From contig JAEZIJ010000041.1 of assembly GCA_023436715.1 (NCBI GenBank), positions 1 to 19,651 on the forward strand: a DNA stretch of 19,651 nt, in the 5' to 3' direction. The stretch comes from Acidobacteriota bacterium (lineage in GTDB: Bacteria; Acidobacteriota; Terriglobia; Bryobacterales; Bryobacteraceae). Positions 13,169 to 19,651 of this stretch are shown one piece after another (position 1 is the stretch's first letter; the number at the start of each line of letters is the position of its first letter). The notes under the pieces are model-generated. The model was given only the letters and a program-made list of their open reading frames with translations, did no database searches and was not told where the DNA came from. The position numbers and the translations under genes were made by a program.

Positions 13169-13555
13169 ATGGCGCGTATTGCAGGCGTGGACCTGCCGAA
13201 CAAGAAAAGAGCCGAGATCGGGCTGACGTATATCTACGGCATCGGCCGGACCCGTTCCAACTCGATCCTGCACCGGGCGGGTGTGGATCCCAACAAGAAG
13301 GTCGCGGACCTGAGTGAGGAAGAGGTCAGCCGCATCCGTCAGATCATCGAGGAAGAGGGCGCGGTGGAGGGCGACCTCCGCAAGGAGATCTCGCTCAACA
13401 TCAAACGCCTGATCGAAATGGGCGCATACCGGGGCCTGAGGCATCGGCGCGGATTGCCGGTTCACGGGCAGCGCACGCACACCAACGCACGGACACGGAA
13501 GGGCCCGCGGCGCGGCACGGTGGCGAACAAGAAGAAGGCGTCGGCGAAGACATAA
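13169..13555 (+). CDS. rpsM: 30S ribosomal protein S13
   Basis: S13 forms head-to-50S bridges and its C-terminal tail contacts the P-site tRNA. The 128-residue product starts MARIAGVDLPNKKRAEIGLTYIYGIG and contains the helix-hairpin-helix region. The signature LRHRRGLPVHGQRTHTNARTRKGPRRG is followed by a basic tail (TVANKKKASAKT). AAAGGGAG upstream (about 13156–13163) supports ATG 13169. It is a little longer than the commonest 118–124 residues because of the tail. rpsK follows after 23 nt. Confidence 0.97.
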   Translation: MARIAGVDLPNKKRAEIGLTYIYGIGRTRSNSILHRAGVDPNKKVADLSEEEVSRIRQIIEEEGAVEGDLRKEISLNIKRLIEMGAYRGLRHRRGLPVHGQRTHTNARTRKGPRRGTVANKKKASAKT

Positions 13556-13578
13556 GGATCCGGGTTCCGAGGTTTTGA

Positions 13579-13986
13579 ATGGCCAAAGCACCAGCGAAAG
13601 CGTCAAAGAAGAAGTCCTTTAAAAAGAAGGAAAAGAAGAACGTTCCGGTCGGGGTTGTGCACATCCAGGCCACGTTCAACAACACGATCGTCACCATCAC
13701 GGATCAGAACGGCGGCACGGTGGCGTGGTCGAGCGCGGGCTCGCTCGGGTTCCGCGGTTCGCGCAAGGGCACTCCGTTCGCCGCGCAGCAGGCGGCGCTG
13801 ACGGCGGCCAACAAGGCCAAGGAAGCCGGCATGCGCACGGTGGAAGTGAAAGTAGCGGGGCCGGGCGCGGGACGCGAGTCCGCGATCCGTACGCTGGCCA
13901 CGGTGGGCCTCGATGTCCGGCGGATTCTGGACATCACGCCGATTCCGCACAACGGCTGCCGCCCGCCGAAGAAGAGAAGAGTTTAA
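13579..13986 (+). CDS. rpsK: 30S ribosomal protein S11
   Basis: S11 forms part of the 30S platform near the E site. The 135-residue product has a Lys/Ala-rich N-terminal lead (MAKAPAKASKKKSFKKKEKK), longer and more lysine-dense than in many bacteria. The core is GVVHIQATFNNTIVTITDQNGG, WSSAGSLGFRGSRKGTPFAAQ, EVKVAGPGAGRESAIRTLATVGLDVRRILDITPIPHNGCRPPKKRRV, the last part being the family signature. GAGG lies upstream of ATG 13579. A 98-nt gap with a GC hairpin separates it from rpsD. Confidence 0.97.
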   Translation: MAKAPAKASKKKSFKKKEKKNVPVGVVHIQATFNNTIVTITDQNGGTVAWSSAGSLGFRGSRKGTPFAAQQAALTAANKAKEAGMRTVEVKVAGPGAGRESAIRTLATVGLDVRRILDITPIPHNGCRPPKKRRV

Positions 13987-13991
13987 TATAG

Positions 13992-14012
13992 GGGCCGGAC
14001 ATACGCCGGCCC
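13992..14012. other. GC hairpin in the rpsK–rpsD gap
   Basis: GGGCCGG (13992–13998) pairs perfectly with CCGGCCC (14006–14012) around a 7-nt loop, starting 5 nt after the rpsK stop. There is no T-run, so a simple terminator is unlikely. A role in mRNA processing, or in autoregulation by S4, is possible but not shown. The rest of the gap to the TTG start of rpsD carries a strong AAGGAGG (14071–14077). Confidence 0.5.
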
Positions 14013-14084
14013 GGAAAGCAGGACGACGGCTTCGGCATCCGGGGCTGTAAACTGCACCTGCGAGAAGGTCAAGGAGGAAGAGAT

Positions 14085-14717
14085 TTGGCTCGATATAGCG
14101 GCCCGGTTTGCCGGTTGTGCCGGCGCGAGGGCATGAAACTGTTTTTCAAGGGCGAACGCTGCCACAGCGAGAAGTGCGCCATCGAGAAGCGCAACTTTGT
14201 GCCCGGCCAGCATGGCAAGGATCGCAAGTCGAAGGTCGTGGGTTACGGCCTGCAACTGCGCGAGAAGCAGAAGGTGAAGCGCTTCTACGGACTCACCGAG
14301 ACCCCCTTCCGCAACCTGTTCGAAAAAGCCGCAAAGATGAAAGGCATCACGGGCGAGAACCTGCTCGGCATGCTCGAGCGGCGCCTGGACAGCGTGGTGT
14401 ACCGCATGGGTTTCGCCACCAGCCATCCGCAGGCGCGGCAGGTTGTGCGGCACGGCCATATCAGCGTAAACGGACGGAAGGTCAATATTCCTTCGTTCCT
14501 CGTGAAGCAGGGTGACGTCGTGGAAGTTCGCGAGGGCAGCCGCAACAATCCCTCGATCCTTGCAGCCAGAGACGCCACGGCCCACGCGCCGACGCCTAAC
14601 TGGCTCGAGGTGGACCGGGAAGCGTTGAAGGGACGCGTGATCGGAATGCCGAAACGCGAGGAGCTCGTTCAGATCCAGTTGAACGAACGGCTCATCGTGG
14701 AACTCTATTCGAAGTAA
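14085..14717 (+). CDS. rpsD: 30S ribosomal protein S4 (zinc-binding form)
   Basis: S4 nucleates 16S 5'-domain assembly and, in E. coli, represses the alpha operon. The start is TTG 14085, supported by AAGGAGG (14071–14077) 7 nt upstream and by the MARYSGPVCRLCR start typical of the family. The 210-residue product has cysteines C9, C12, C26 and C31, the zinc-containing variant. The RNA-binding S4 domain is LERRLDSVVYRMGFATSHPQARQVVRHGHISVNGRKVNIPS. The rare TTG start may lower its yield relative to neighbours. The 96-nt gap to rpoA has a strong hairpin. Confidence 0.97.
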   Translation: MARYSGPVCRLCRREGMKLFFKGERCHSEKCAIEKRNFVPGQHGKDRKSKVVGYGLQLREKQKVKRFYGLTETPFRNLFEKAAKMKGITGENLLGMLERRLDSVVYRMGFATSHPQARQVVRHGHISVNGRKVNIPSFLVKQGDVVEVREGSRNNPSILAARDATAHAPTPNWLEVDREALKGRVIGMPKREELVQIQLNERLIVELYSK

Positions 14718-14749
14718 TGGGAAACCCCCAGCGGGTCTGGAATTGCCGC

Positions 14750-14774
14750 GGAGACGCCGTTCGCCGGCGTCTCC
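14750..14774. other. Strong GC hairpin between rpsD and rpoA
   Basis: GGAGACGCCG (14750–14759) pairs perfectly with CGGCGTCTCC (14765–14774) around a 5-nt loop (TTCGC). It lies 32 nt after the rpsD stop and 39 nt before the rpoA ATG. No T-tract follows, so it is probably not a full terminator. An attenuator, RNase processing site or 3'-end stabiliser that sets the rpoA level apart from ribosomal proteins is plausible (inference). Confidence 0.6.
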
Positions 14775-14813
14775 CGGTGCGACGGGTGCCGAAGGGGGAA
14801 AGGATAAGAGCTT

Positions 14814-15935
14814 ATGTTTAAAGGCTTTCAAAAACCTAAGCGACTGGTTGCGAACACGGAGACCCTGACCGACCGCTTCGGAGAATTCTCCGCGCAGCCC
14901 TTCGAGCGTGGTTTTGGAACCACTATCGGCAACAGTTTGCGGCGCGTTTTGCTGAGCTCGATCGAAGGCGCGGCGATCACAGCCGTACGGATCGAGAAGG
15001 TTGCGCACGAATTCAGCCCGATTCCGGGCGTGGTCGAGGACGCCACCGACATCATCCTCAACCTGAAGCAAGTGCCGTTCAAGATGACCGGCGAAGGCAC
15101 CCGCACGGCGCGTCTCAAAGTAGACCAGGCGGGCGAGGTGATGAGCTCGCAGATCGAGACCGACGCGGACGTCGAGGTGCTCGACCGGAACATGCACATC
15201 GCGACCGTGAGCGACGGCGGCAGCCTGAACATCGAAATGCGGCTAAAGCAGGGCCGCGGGTATATGAGCGCCGACCGCAACTACGACGAGGACTTGCCGC
15301 TCGGGTTCATCCCGATCGACTCGGTACACTCGCCGGTGCGCAAGGTGAACTTCGCGGTGGAAGCGGCGCGCCTGGGACAGATGACGGACTATGACAAGCT
15401 CACGCTTCAGGTCTGGACCAACGGTGCCATCTCGCCGCAGGACGCCATCGGCCAAGCGGCCAAGCTGTTGAAGGACCACCAGTCGATCTTCATCAACTTC
15501 GAGGAGTTGCCCGAAGTTGCCGAGGAGCCTGCCGAGCGCGCGATGGATCAGATGAACGAGATCCTGAACCGGTCGGTGGACGAACTGGAACTGAGCGTCC
15601 GGTCGTACAACTGCCTGAAGAACGCGAACATTCAGACCATCGCGGACCTGGTCCAGAAGACCGAGGCCGAGATGCTGCGGACCAAGAACTTCGGCCGCAA
15701 GTCGCTGAACGAAATCAAAGAGATTCTCGGCGGAATGGGTCTGCAGTTCGGCATGAAGTTCGACGCGCAGGGGCGGCTGGTCTCCGGCAGCGGGACGCCG
15801 GTTACGCCGACGGCCCCGGTGGCGGGTGAGGAAGAAGAAGAGGACTTCGGCGGCGAAGAAGGCGAGCTGACACCTGAGGGTGGCGCCGATCCGGACCGCG
15901 AAGAGCGCGGGCATTTCGAAGGAATGGGCGAGTAG
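14814..15935 (+). CDS. rpoA: DNA-directed RNA polymerase subunit alpha, with acidic C-terminal tail
   Basis: Alpha dimerises to start RNA polymerase assembly and its C-terminal domain contacts UP elements and activators. The N-terminal domain has RGFGTTIGNSLRRVLLSSIEGAA, VEDATDIILNLK and LPLGFIPIDSVHSPVRKVNF. The C-terminal domain DELELSVRSYNCLKNANIQTI carries R263, matching E. coli R265 that binds DNA, and ends at KNFGRKSLNEIKEIL. Residues 317–373 form an extra, Pro/Gly then Glu/Asp-rich tail (AGEEEEEDFGGEEGE), making 373 residues against the usual 310–340. AAAGGA (14799–14804) is 9 nt before the ATG. Confidence 0.97.
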   Translation: MFKGFQKPKRLVANTETLTDRFGEFSAQPFERGFGTTIGNSLRRVLLSSIEGAAITAVRIEKVAHEFSPIPGVVEDATDIILNLKQVPFKMTGEGTRTARLKVDQAGEVMSSQIETDADVEVLDRNMHIATVSDGGSLNIEMRLKQGRGYMSADRNYDEDLPLGFIPIDSVHSPVRKVNFAVEAARLGQMTDYDKLTLQVWTNGAISPQDAIGQAAKLLKDHQSIFINFEELPEVAEEPAERAMDQMNEILNRSVDELELSVRSYNCLKNANIQTIADLVQKTEAEMLRTKNFGRKSLNEIKEILGGMGLQFGMKFDAQGRLVSGSGTPVTPTAPVAGEEEEEDFGGEEGELTPEGGADPDREERGHFEGMGE

Positions 15936-15944
15936 GAGAACACC

Positions 15945-16397
15945 GTGAGACACAAGCGTGCAGGATACAAACTCGGACGGCCGCTCGATGCGCGTTGGAT
16001 GCTGTTCCGCAACCTGGTGACGAGCGTTATCGAGCGCGAGCGTGTGATCACCACGGTGCCGAAGGCCAAGGCTGTGCGACCGCTGGTCGAGAGGATGATC
16101 ACCCTGGCGAAGGAGGACACTCTCCATTCGCGGCGGCAGGCAGCGGCGTTTCTGAACACGCCCGCGGCGGTGAAGAAGCTTTTCGACACCCTCGGGACGC
16201 GGTTCGGGCAGAGGGTGGGCGGGTATACCCGCATCATCCGGCTGGGGCCCCGTAAGGGCGACGGCGCCGAGCAGGCCATGATCGAACTGGTCGGTTCGGA
16301 ACTGGTGAAGCGCGCGGCTGAGCGCGCAAAGCGCAAGGAAGAGAAGCTCAAGGCCCTGCGGGAAGGTCGCGAGGGCGAGGAAGAGGGCGGCGAATAG
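15945..16397 (+). CDS. rplQ: 50S ribosomal protein L17
   Basis: L17 is located near the tunnel exit beside L22 and L32. The GTG 15945 start has AGGAG (15934–15938) 6 nt upstream. The family opening MRHKRAGYKLGRPLDARWMLFRNLVTS follows, then RVITTVPKAKAVRPLVERMITLAKE and RVGGYTRIIRLGPRKGDGAEQAMIELV. After this core the product has about 30 extra residues, a Lys/Arg/Glu helix-like stretch ending in GEEEGGE, for a total of 150 residues against the usual 116–130. It is the last gene before the terminator. Confidence 0.97.
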   Translation: MRHKRAGYKLGRPLDARWMLFRNLVTSVIERERVITTVPKAKAVRPLVERMITLAKEDTLHSRRQAAAFLNTPAAVKKLFDTLGTRFGQRVGGYTRIIRLGPRKGDGAEQAMIELVGSELVKRAAERAKRKEEKLKALREGREGEEEGGE

Positions 16398-16417
16398 GTC
16401 CACCTTCAGTTTCTAGT

Positions 16418-16464
16418 AAAAACGGGGCGTTCGGCCGGGATGGCCGGACGCCCCGTTTTTTATT
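16418..16464 (+). terminator. Rho-independent terminator of the ribosomal supercluster
   Basis: ACGGGGCGT (16422–16430) pairs with ACGCCCCGT (16448–16456), then T·G, then CGGCC (16432–16436) with GGCCG (16442–16446); the loop is GGGAT. The 15-bp stem is preceded by AAAA and followed by TTTTTT (16456–16461). The A-tract/T-tract symmetry could also stop transcription on the other strand, but no gene there needs it. It starts 21 nt after rplQ. Confidence 0.95.
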
Positions 16465-16529
16465 GTCCGAGCACTGACCGAAAGCACCGCGGCCGTCCGG
16501 ATTCTTTCCGAAGGCTGTATCACATATCC

Positions 16530-16558
16530 TTGACAGTCGAGCACTAAGATTGTATTAT
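16530..16558 (+). promoter_or_regulatory. Near-consensus sigma70-type promoter of hsp20
   Basis: TTGACA (16530–16535) and TATTAT (16553–16558) are separated by 17 nt, so the -35 box is perfect and the -10 box matches at five of six positions. The start site should be near 16565, giving a leader of about 26 nt. I saw no CIRCE inverted repeat and no recognisable sigma32-type sequence, so heat regulation is not evident from the DNA. Confidence 0.85.
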
Positions 16559-16590
16559 TGGATCGTGGTTGGATTCGGAGGATAACAACA

Positions 16591-17037
16591 ATGGCTATCA
16601 CGAGACAGTACGATCCCTACACCGAAGCCGGTTTCCCGGCTGGTGTTCGCTTGTTCCAGGATGCGGTCAATCGCCTCTTCAGCGAACCCGGTACGACGCG
16701 GCCCTGGGCGCCGCCGGTGGACATCCTCGAGACGGAGAACGAGTTGGTCGTGAAGGCGGACCTGCCGGACGTCGAGATGAAAGACGTACACATCGAAATC
16801 GAGCAGGGCACGCTTACGGTCAAGGGTGAGCGAAGGTTCGACCGCGCGGACGGCGGAACCGCCGGCTACCACCGGATCGAGCGCAGCTACGGGGAGTTCA
16901 TGCGATGCTTCTCTGTCCCGGAGACCGTCGATTCCGAGAGAGTGAAGGCGGAGTACAAGGCGGGCGTCCTCACGGTGACCCTGCCCAAGAAGGAAGCCGC
17001 CAAGCCGCGGACGATCAAGGTGGAAGTGACTCAGTAG
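16591..17037 (+). CDS. Small heat-shock protein, Hsp20/alpha-crystallin family
   Basis: This cytoplasmic ATP-independent holdase binds unfolding proteins and forms oligomers. ATG 16591 with GGAGG (16577–16581) is chosen; a longer in-frame start at 16558 lies inside the promoter. The 148-residue product has an N-terminal arm (to about residue 40), then the alpha-crystallin domain from PPVDILETENELVVKADLPDV to the AEYKAGVLTVTLPK motif that ends the domain. The C-terminal IKV tripeptide matches the I-x-I/V oligomerisation motif. It is the first gene after the terminator and has its own promoter. The exact subfamily is not determinable, so no symbol is given. Confidence 0.95.
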   Translation: MAITRQYDPYTEAGFPAGVRLFQDAVNRLFSEPGTTRPWAPPVDILETENELVVKADLPDVEMKDVHIEIEQGTLTVKGERRFDRADGGTAGYHRIERSYGEFMRCFSVPETVDSERVKAEYKAGVLTVTLPKKEAAKPRTIKVEVTQ

Positions 17038-17062
17038 CGGGCCGCGCGGGTGTTTGATGTAC

Positions 17063-17089
17063 GGGGGCGGCTGCGCGTAAGCCGCCCCC
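17063..17089. terminator. Terminator-like GC hairpin after hsp20 (no T-tract)
   Basis: GGGGGCGGC (17063–17071) pairs perfectly with GCCGCCCCC (17081–17089) around a 9-nt loop, 25 nt after the hsp20 stop. It is followed by CTCGTGG and not by Ts, so it may only partly terminate or may protect the hsp20 mRNA 3' end. Any htpX promoter would have to lie in or just after it; I see no convincing -35/-10 pair. Confidence 0.5.
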
Positions 17090-17121
17090 CTCGTGGCACA
17101 ATGTTAGTTTGGGGGTCTGAA

Positions 17122-17982
17122 GTGAATAACCTCAAAACGGTCCTTTTACTCGGCTTGCTGAGCGGGGTGCTGGTCATAGGCGGAGGGTATGCCGGGGGAC
17201 GAAACGGCCTGTGGATGGGCCTGGGCCTCGCGGTGATGATGAATTTCGCGAGCTACTTCTTCTCCGACAAGATTGCGCTCTCGATGTACTCGGCGCAGCC
17301 GGTCAGCGAGAGCCAGAACTGGGAGGTTTACCGCCGGCTGGCTCCCGTCGTCCAGAATCTGTGCCACAAAATGCAGTTGCCGATGCCTAAGCTCTACGTG
17401 ATCCCGGAGGATTCGCCGAATGCGTTTGCCACGGGGCGGAACCCGTCGCACGCGTCGGTTGCCGTCACCGCCGGCATCCTGAGGCTGATGGACGACCGTG
17501 AACTGGAAGGGGTGCTGGCCCACGAACTAGGCCACGTCAAGAACCGCGACATCCTGATCGGTTCAGTTGCGGCCACAATCGCCGCGGCTATTACATTCCT
17601 GGCGCGGATGGCATTCTTCTTTGGAGGCAGCCGGGACGACGAAGACCGCGGCAGCGCGTTAGGCGCGCTGTTCATGATGATTCTGGCTCCGATTGCCGCC
17701 ATGCTCATCCAGATGGCGATATCGCGCACCCGCGAGTACTCGGCCGACGCCGCCTCAGCGAAGTACACGGGCGATCCGAACGGACTGATCGCCGCGCTAC
17801 AAAAGCTTGAATCCTACTCAAAGCGCATCCCGATGGATGCCGCTCCCGCCACCGCCCACATGTTCATCATCAAGCCGTTCAGCGGCGAGGCTATGATGAG
17901 GCTCTTCTCGACGCACCCGCGCACGGAAGACCGCATCGCACGGCTTTCCCGCATGACCGTTCCGAAGCCTATTCGCGCGTGA
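17122..17982 (+). CDS. htpX: M48-family membrane zinc metalloprotease HtpX
   Basis: HtpX is an inner-membrane protease that degrades misfolded membrane proteins. The zinc site is H134-E-L-G-H138, with the third ligand E205 in SRTREYSAD. Four hydrophobic stretches flank it: VLLLGLLSGVLVIGGG, LWMGLGLAVMMNFASYFF, an Ala/Ile-rich segment right after HELGHVKNRDIL, and LFMMILAPIAAMLIQMAI. I take GTG 17122 (GGGGG at 17111–17115; 286 residues) as the start because the product then begins like the family, just before helix 1. ATG 17101 is possible but has no binding site. Its stop overlaps the next gene (GTGA 17979–17982). Confidence 0.93.
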   Translation: MNNLKTVLLLGLLSGVLVIGGGYAGGRNGLWMGLGLAVMMNFASYFFSDKIALSMYSAQPVSESQNWEVYRRLAPVVQNLCHKMQLPMPKLYVIPEDSPNAFATGRNPSHASVAVTAGILRLMDDRELEGVLAHELGHVKNRDILIGSVAATIAAAITFLARMAFFFGGSRDDEDRGSALGALFMMILAPIAAMLIQMAISRTREYSADAASAKYTGDPNGLIAALQKLESYSKRIPMDAAPATAHMFIIKPFSGEAMMRLFSTHPRTEDRIARLSRMTVPKPIRA

Positions 17983-19154
17983 CGAACGAGACGCTGCCCG
18001 CTGTCAGGATATCCCGAAAGGGTGCGAACCGGCTGGAATCCGGCCACCCCTGGGTGTTTGCGTCGGATGTGACCGAGCGAACCAACGCGGCCCCGGGCGA
18101 CGCGGTGAGGGTGGTCGACCATGCGGGCCGCATTGCCGGCACCGCCCATTACAGCTCCACATCCCAGATTTGCCTTCGCTTGCTGAGCCGGCGCCTGGAA
18201 GCCATCAACCGCGACTTCTACAAGTCGCGGATCGCGGCGGCCGAAGAGCACCGGCGGCGGGTTGTGTGCGATACCGACGCGTATCGGGTGGTCTTCGGCG
18301 AAGGCGACCTGTTGCCCGCCCTGGTAATCGACCGCTACGGGGACTACCTGGTCATGCAGACTCTCGACCAGGGAATGGACCGGGACAAAGGGGTAATCGC
18401 TGAGGTTCTGACGAAGCTGTTCTCGCCCAAGGGCATCGTCGAACGAAACGACGTTGCCGTCAGGAAGCGGGAGAGCCTGCCGCTCATCTCGGGCGTTCTG
18501 GTGGGAGAGTCGCCGGAACCTGTGCCTGTCCGGATGAACGGGCTCATATTCCATGCCGATCTGCTCGGCGGGCAGAAGACGGGGGTCTTTCTCGACCAGA
18601 GGGAGAACTACCTTGCCGCGGCGCAGTACGCGGGTGGCCGTGCATTAGACTGCTTCACCTCGACCGGCGGTTTTGCGCTGCACATGGCGGCACGCTGCGA
18701 ATCGGTTGAGGCCGTGGACAGCTCGGAGGCGGCCCTGGCGACCGCGCGGCGGAACTCGGCGGCCAACGGGATCGGGAACGTGGAGTTCCGGCAGGCGAAT
18801 GTCTTCGACCTGCTGGGCAGCCTGCGGGCGGGGGGAAGACGGTTTGAGACGATCGTGCTCGATCCGCCGGCATTCGCGAAATCGCGCGAGAGCGTGGAGG
18901 GCGCGGCCCGGGGCTATAAGGAGATCAATCTACGCGCGATGGAGCTGCTGGAACCGGGCGGGCGCCTGGTGACCTGCTCCTGTTCGCACCACATGAGCGA
19001 GGCGATGCTGCTGGAGATTGTAGCCGAGGCCGCGCTGGATGCGGGGGTCACGATGCGGGTGATCGAGCGGCGCACGCAATCGCGGGACCACCCGATTCTG
19101 CTGACCGTTCCCGAGACTCACTATCTTAAGTGCTTGATTCTGCAACAGGTCTGA
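17979..19154 (+). CDS. rlmI: Class I SAM-dependent rRNA (cytosine-5) methyltransferase, RlmI-like
   Basis: RlmI methylates a cytosine of 23S rRNA (C1962 in E. coli). The 391-residue product has an N-terminal PUA domain (about 1–80; GANRLESGHPWVFASDV), then an EEHRRRVV linker and VFGEGDLLPALVIDRYGDYLV. The Rossmann domain follows with GGQKTGVFLDQRENY, the SAM motif LDCFTSTGGFALHMA, VLDPPAFAKSR (D295-P-P) and LVTCSCSHHM with C333 and C335 as candidate catalytic cysteines. This is the usual RlmI architecture. The target base in this organism is inferred only. The GTG start overlaps the htpX stop by 4 nt, so the two are probably co-translated. Confidence 0.9.
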   Translation: MTNETLPAVRISRKGANRLESGHPWVFASDVTERTNAAPGDAVRVVDHAGRIAGTAHYSSTSQICLRLLSRRLEAINRDFYKSRIAAAEEHRRRVVCDTDAYRVVFGEGDLLPALVIDRYGDYLVMQTLDQGMDRDKGVIAEVLTKLFSPKGIVERNDVAVRKRESLPLISGVLVGESPEPVPVRMNGLIFHADLLGGQKTGVFLDQRENYLAAAQYAGGRALDCFTSTGGFALHMAARCESVEAVDSSEAALATARRNSAANGIGNVEFRQANVFDLLGSLRAGGRRFETIVLDPPAFAKSRESVEGAARGYKEINLRAMELLEPGGRLVTCSCSHHMSEAMLLEIVAEAALDAGVTMRVIERRTQSRDHPILLTVPETHYLKCLILQQV

Positions 19155-19155
19155 C

Positions 19156-19182
19156 GCGCCGGCGCGGCGTTCCGCCCGGCGC
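19156..19182. terminator. Terminator-like GC hairpin after rlmI
   Basis: GCGCCGG (19156–19162) pairs with CCGGCGC (19176–19182), and after one bulged C, GCGG (19164–19167) pairs with CCGC (19172–19175) around loop CGTT. It starts 2 nt after the rlmI stop. The downstream bases are ATAAATCC, so the T-tract is missing. It may separate rlmI from the next gene. Confidence 0.55.
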
Positions 19183-19247
19183 ATAAATCCTTCCGAAGTT
19201 TCTGCTTCATTGGCCGATGAGCTTCAGTGGTAACCACGAGGAGACCA

Positions 19248-19613
19248 ATGAAGAACTCACGATCAAGACAACTCATAGTACTTGCGCTCGCCCTGCTAGG
19301 CGTACTTTGGATCAGTCCGTTGGCATTAGGGGCGGAACGTGTATCGCCAGCCACGGCATTGGCCGCGCTCATTTCGAAGGTCACGCCCGAAGTGCCGGCC
19401 ATGGCCAAGCAGCTCAAGCTCTCCGGGGTGGTCGAAATGGACGTGACGATAGACGAAGAAGGCGCCGTGGAGAGCGTGACCGTGCTCCGCGGGAACCCGA
19501 TTCTCGCAAGATCCGCCGAAGACACCATGAAGAAATGGAAATTTCGGCCGATCAAACAGGGTGACAAGACGATCAAGGCGATATCGACGTTCAGCTTTGA
19601 GTTCAAGCATTAG
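19248..19613 (+). CDS. Small exported protein with TonB C-terminal domain
   Basis: The 121-residue product starts at ATG 19248, with GAGGAG (19238–19243) upstream; a GTG at 19227 would prepend residues before the signal peptide and lacks a site. Residues 1–29 look like a signal peptide: basic MKNSRSRQ, hydrophobic LIVLALALLGVLWI, then LALGAE as a possible cleavage site. The rest resembles the TonB C-terminal fold: KLSGVVEMDVTIDEEGAVESVTVLRGNPILARSAEDTMKKWKFRP. TonB normally spans the membrane through a long Pro-rich linker to reach TonB-dependent receptors. Here the linker is absent, so it may be a periplasmic partner or a stand-alone domain protein. Its partner is unknown. Confidence 0.85.
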   Translation: MKNSRSRQLIVLALALLGVLWISPLALGAERVSPATALAALISKVTPEVPAMAKQLKLSGVVEMDVTIDEEGAVESVTVLRGNPILARSAEDTMKKWKFRPIKQGDKTIKAISTFSFEFKH

Positions 19614-19651
19614 CCAGCAGGGACCGCTCTCTCACGGTCGCGGCTCGGTAA
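19614..19651. other. Window end: possible small hairpin, no gene
   Basis: The last 38 nt hold no coding start I can support. GACCG (19622–19626) can pair with CGGTC (19635–19639) around an 8-nt loop just after the TonB-domain gene. The sequence ends before any T-tract could be seen. Confidence 0.3.

Noticed and set aside
13983..15197. Minus-strand ORF of 404 codons opposite rpsD and the start of rpoA
   Set aside because: Shadow of coding DNA on the other strand; His/Leu/Arg-rich and with no recognisable domain.
15243..16403. Minus-strand ORF of 386 codons opposite rpoA and rplQ
   Set aside because: Antisense shadow frame; its 5' end lies between rplQ and the terminator, with no promoter or binding site seen.
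16565..16590. Possible RNA thermometer (ROSE or fourU) in the hsp20 leader
   Set aside because: The leader is only about 26 nt. Only a 4-bp GTTG/CAAC pairing around the GGAGG could be drawn, and no fourU or ROSE anti-Shine-Dalgarno is present.
17038..17100. CRISPR-like or operator repeat after hsp20
   Set aside because: It is a single GC hairpin with no repeated units.

Overview
This window holds a nearly complete bacterial S10–spc–alpha ribosomal-protein supercluster on the + strand, followed by a short stress and cell-envelope group. The coding DNA is GC-rich. The product sequences, the many short overlaps (ATGA, TGATG) and intergenic palindromes built from GATC/CTACGATC-like words suggest a GC-rich Acidobacteriota (Solibacter/Bryobacter-like). 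That assignment is an inference from memory of such genomes; no search was possible.

Layout. 1–222 is the 3' end of tuf (EF-Tu). 290–16397 carries rpsJ-rplC-rplD-rplW-rplB-rpsS-rplV-rpsC-rplP-rpmC-rpsQ-rplN-rplX-rplE-rpsN-rpsH-rplF-rplR-rpsE-rpmD-rplO-secY-adk-map-infA-rpmJ-rpsM-rpsK-rpsD-rpoA-rplQ. The order is canonical and no gene is missing. A strong rho-independent terminator at 16418–16464 closes this unit. A near-consensus sigma70 promoter (TTGACA-17-TATTAT) at 16530–16558 then starts a new transcript with hsp20 (small heat-shock protein). Next come htpX (membrane zinc protease), an RlmI-type rRNA methyltransferase overlapping htpX by 4 nt, and a small secreted protein with a TonB C-terminal domain.

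How it works together. The first block makes 26 ribosomal proteins plus IF-1, the SecY translocon pore, adenylate kinase, methionine aminopeptidase and the RNA polymerase alpha subunit, so one locus supplies translation, nascent-chain processing, secretion and transcription. S4, S14, L24 and L36 all carry zinc-binding cysteines, as does adenylate kinase. The second block looks like proteostasis: a holdase chaperone, a membrane quality-control protease and a ribosome modification enzyme.

What stands out. Most junctions in the ribosomal cluster are 0–25 nt, but a few are 65–126 nt and nearly all of these hold inverted repeats. Two sequence families are visible: a GTGGGACAGGCC hairpin (tuf–rpsJ, rpsN–rpsH) and a CTACGATC-type long hairpin (rpsC–rplP, secY–adk, degraded in rpsQ–rplN). 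The rpsC stop codon lies inside one of these. Other points are a roughly 90-residue Pro/Arg-rich C-terminal extension on S3, a 57-residue acidic tail on RpoA, a divergent IF-1, and unusual substitutions in a normally conserved RNA-binding loop of L2. No phage, IS, CRISPR, tRNA or rRNA was seen, and no gene-free stretch exceeds 300 nt.
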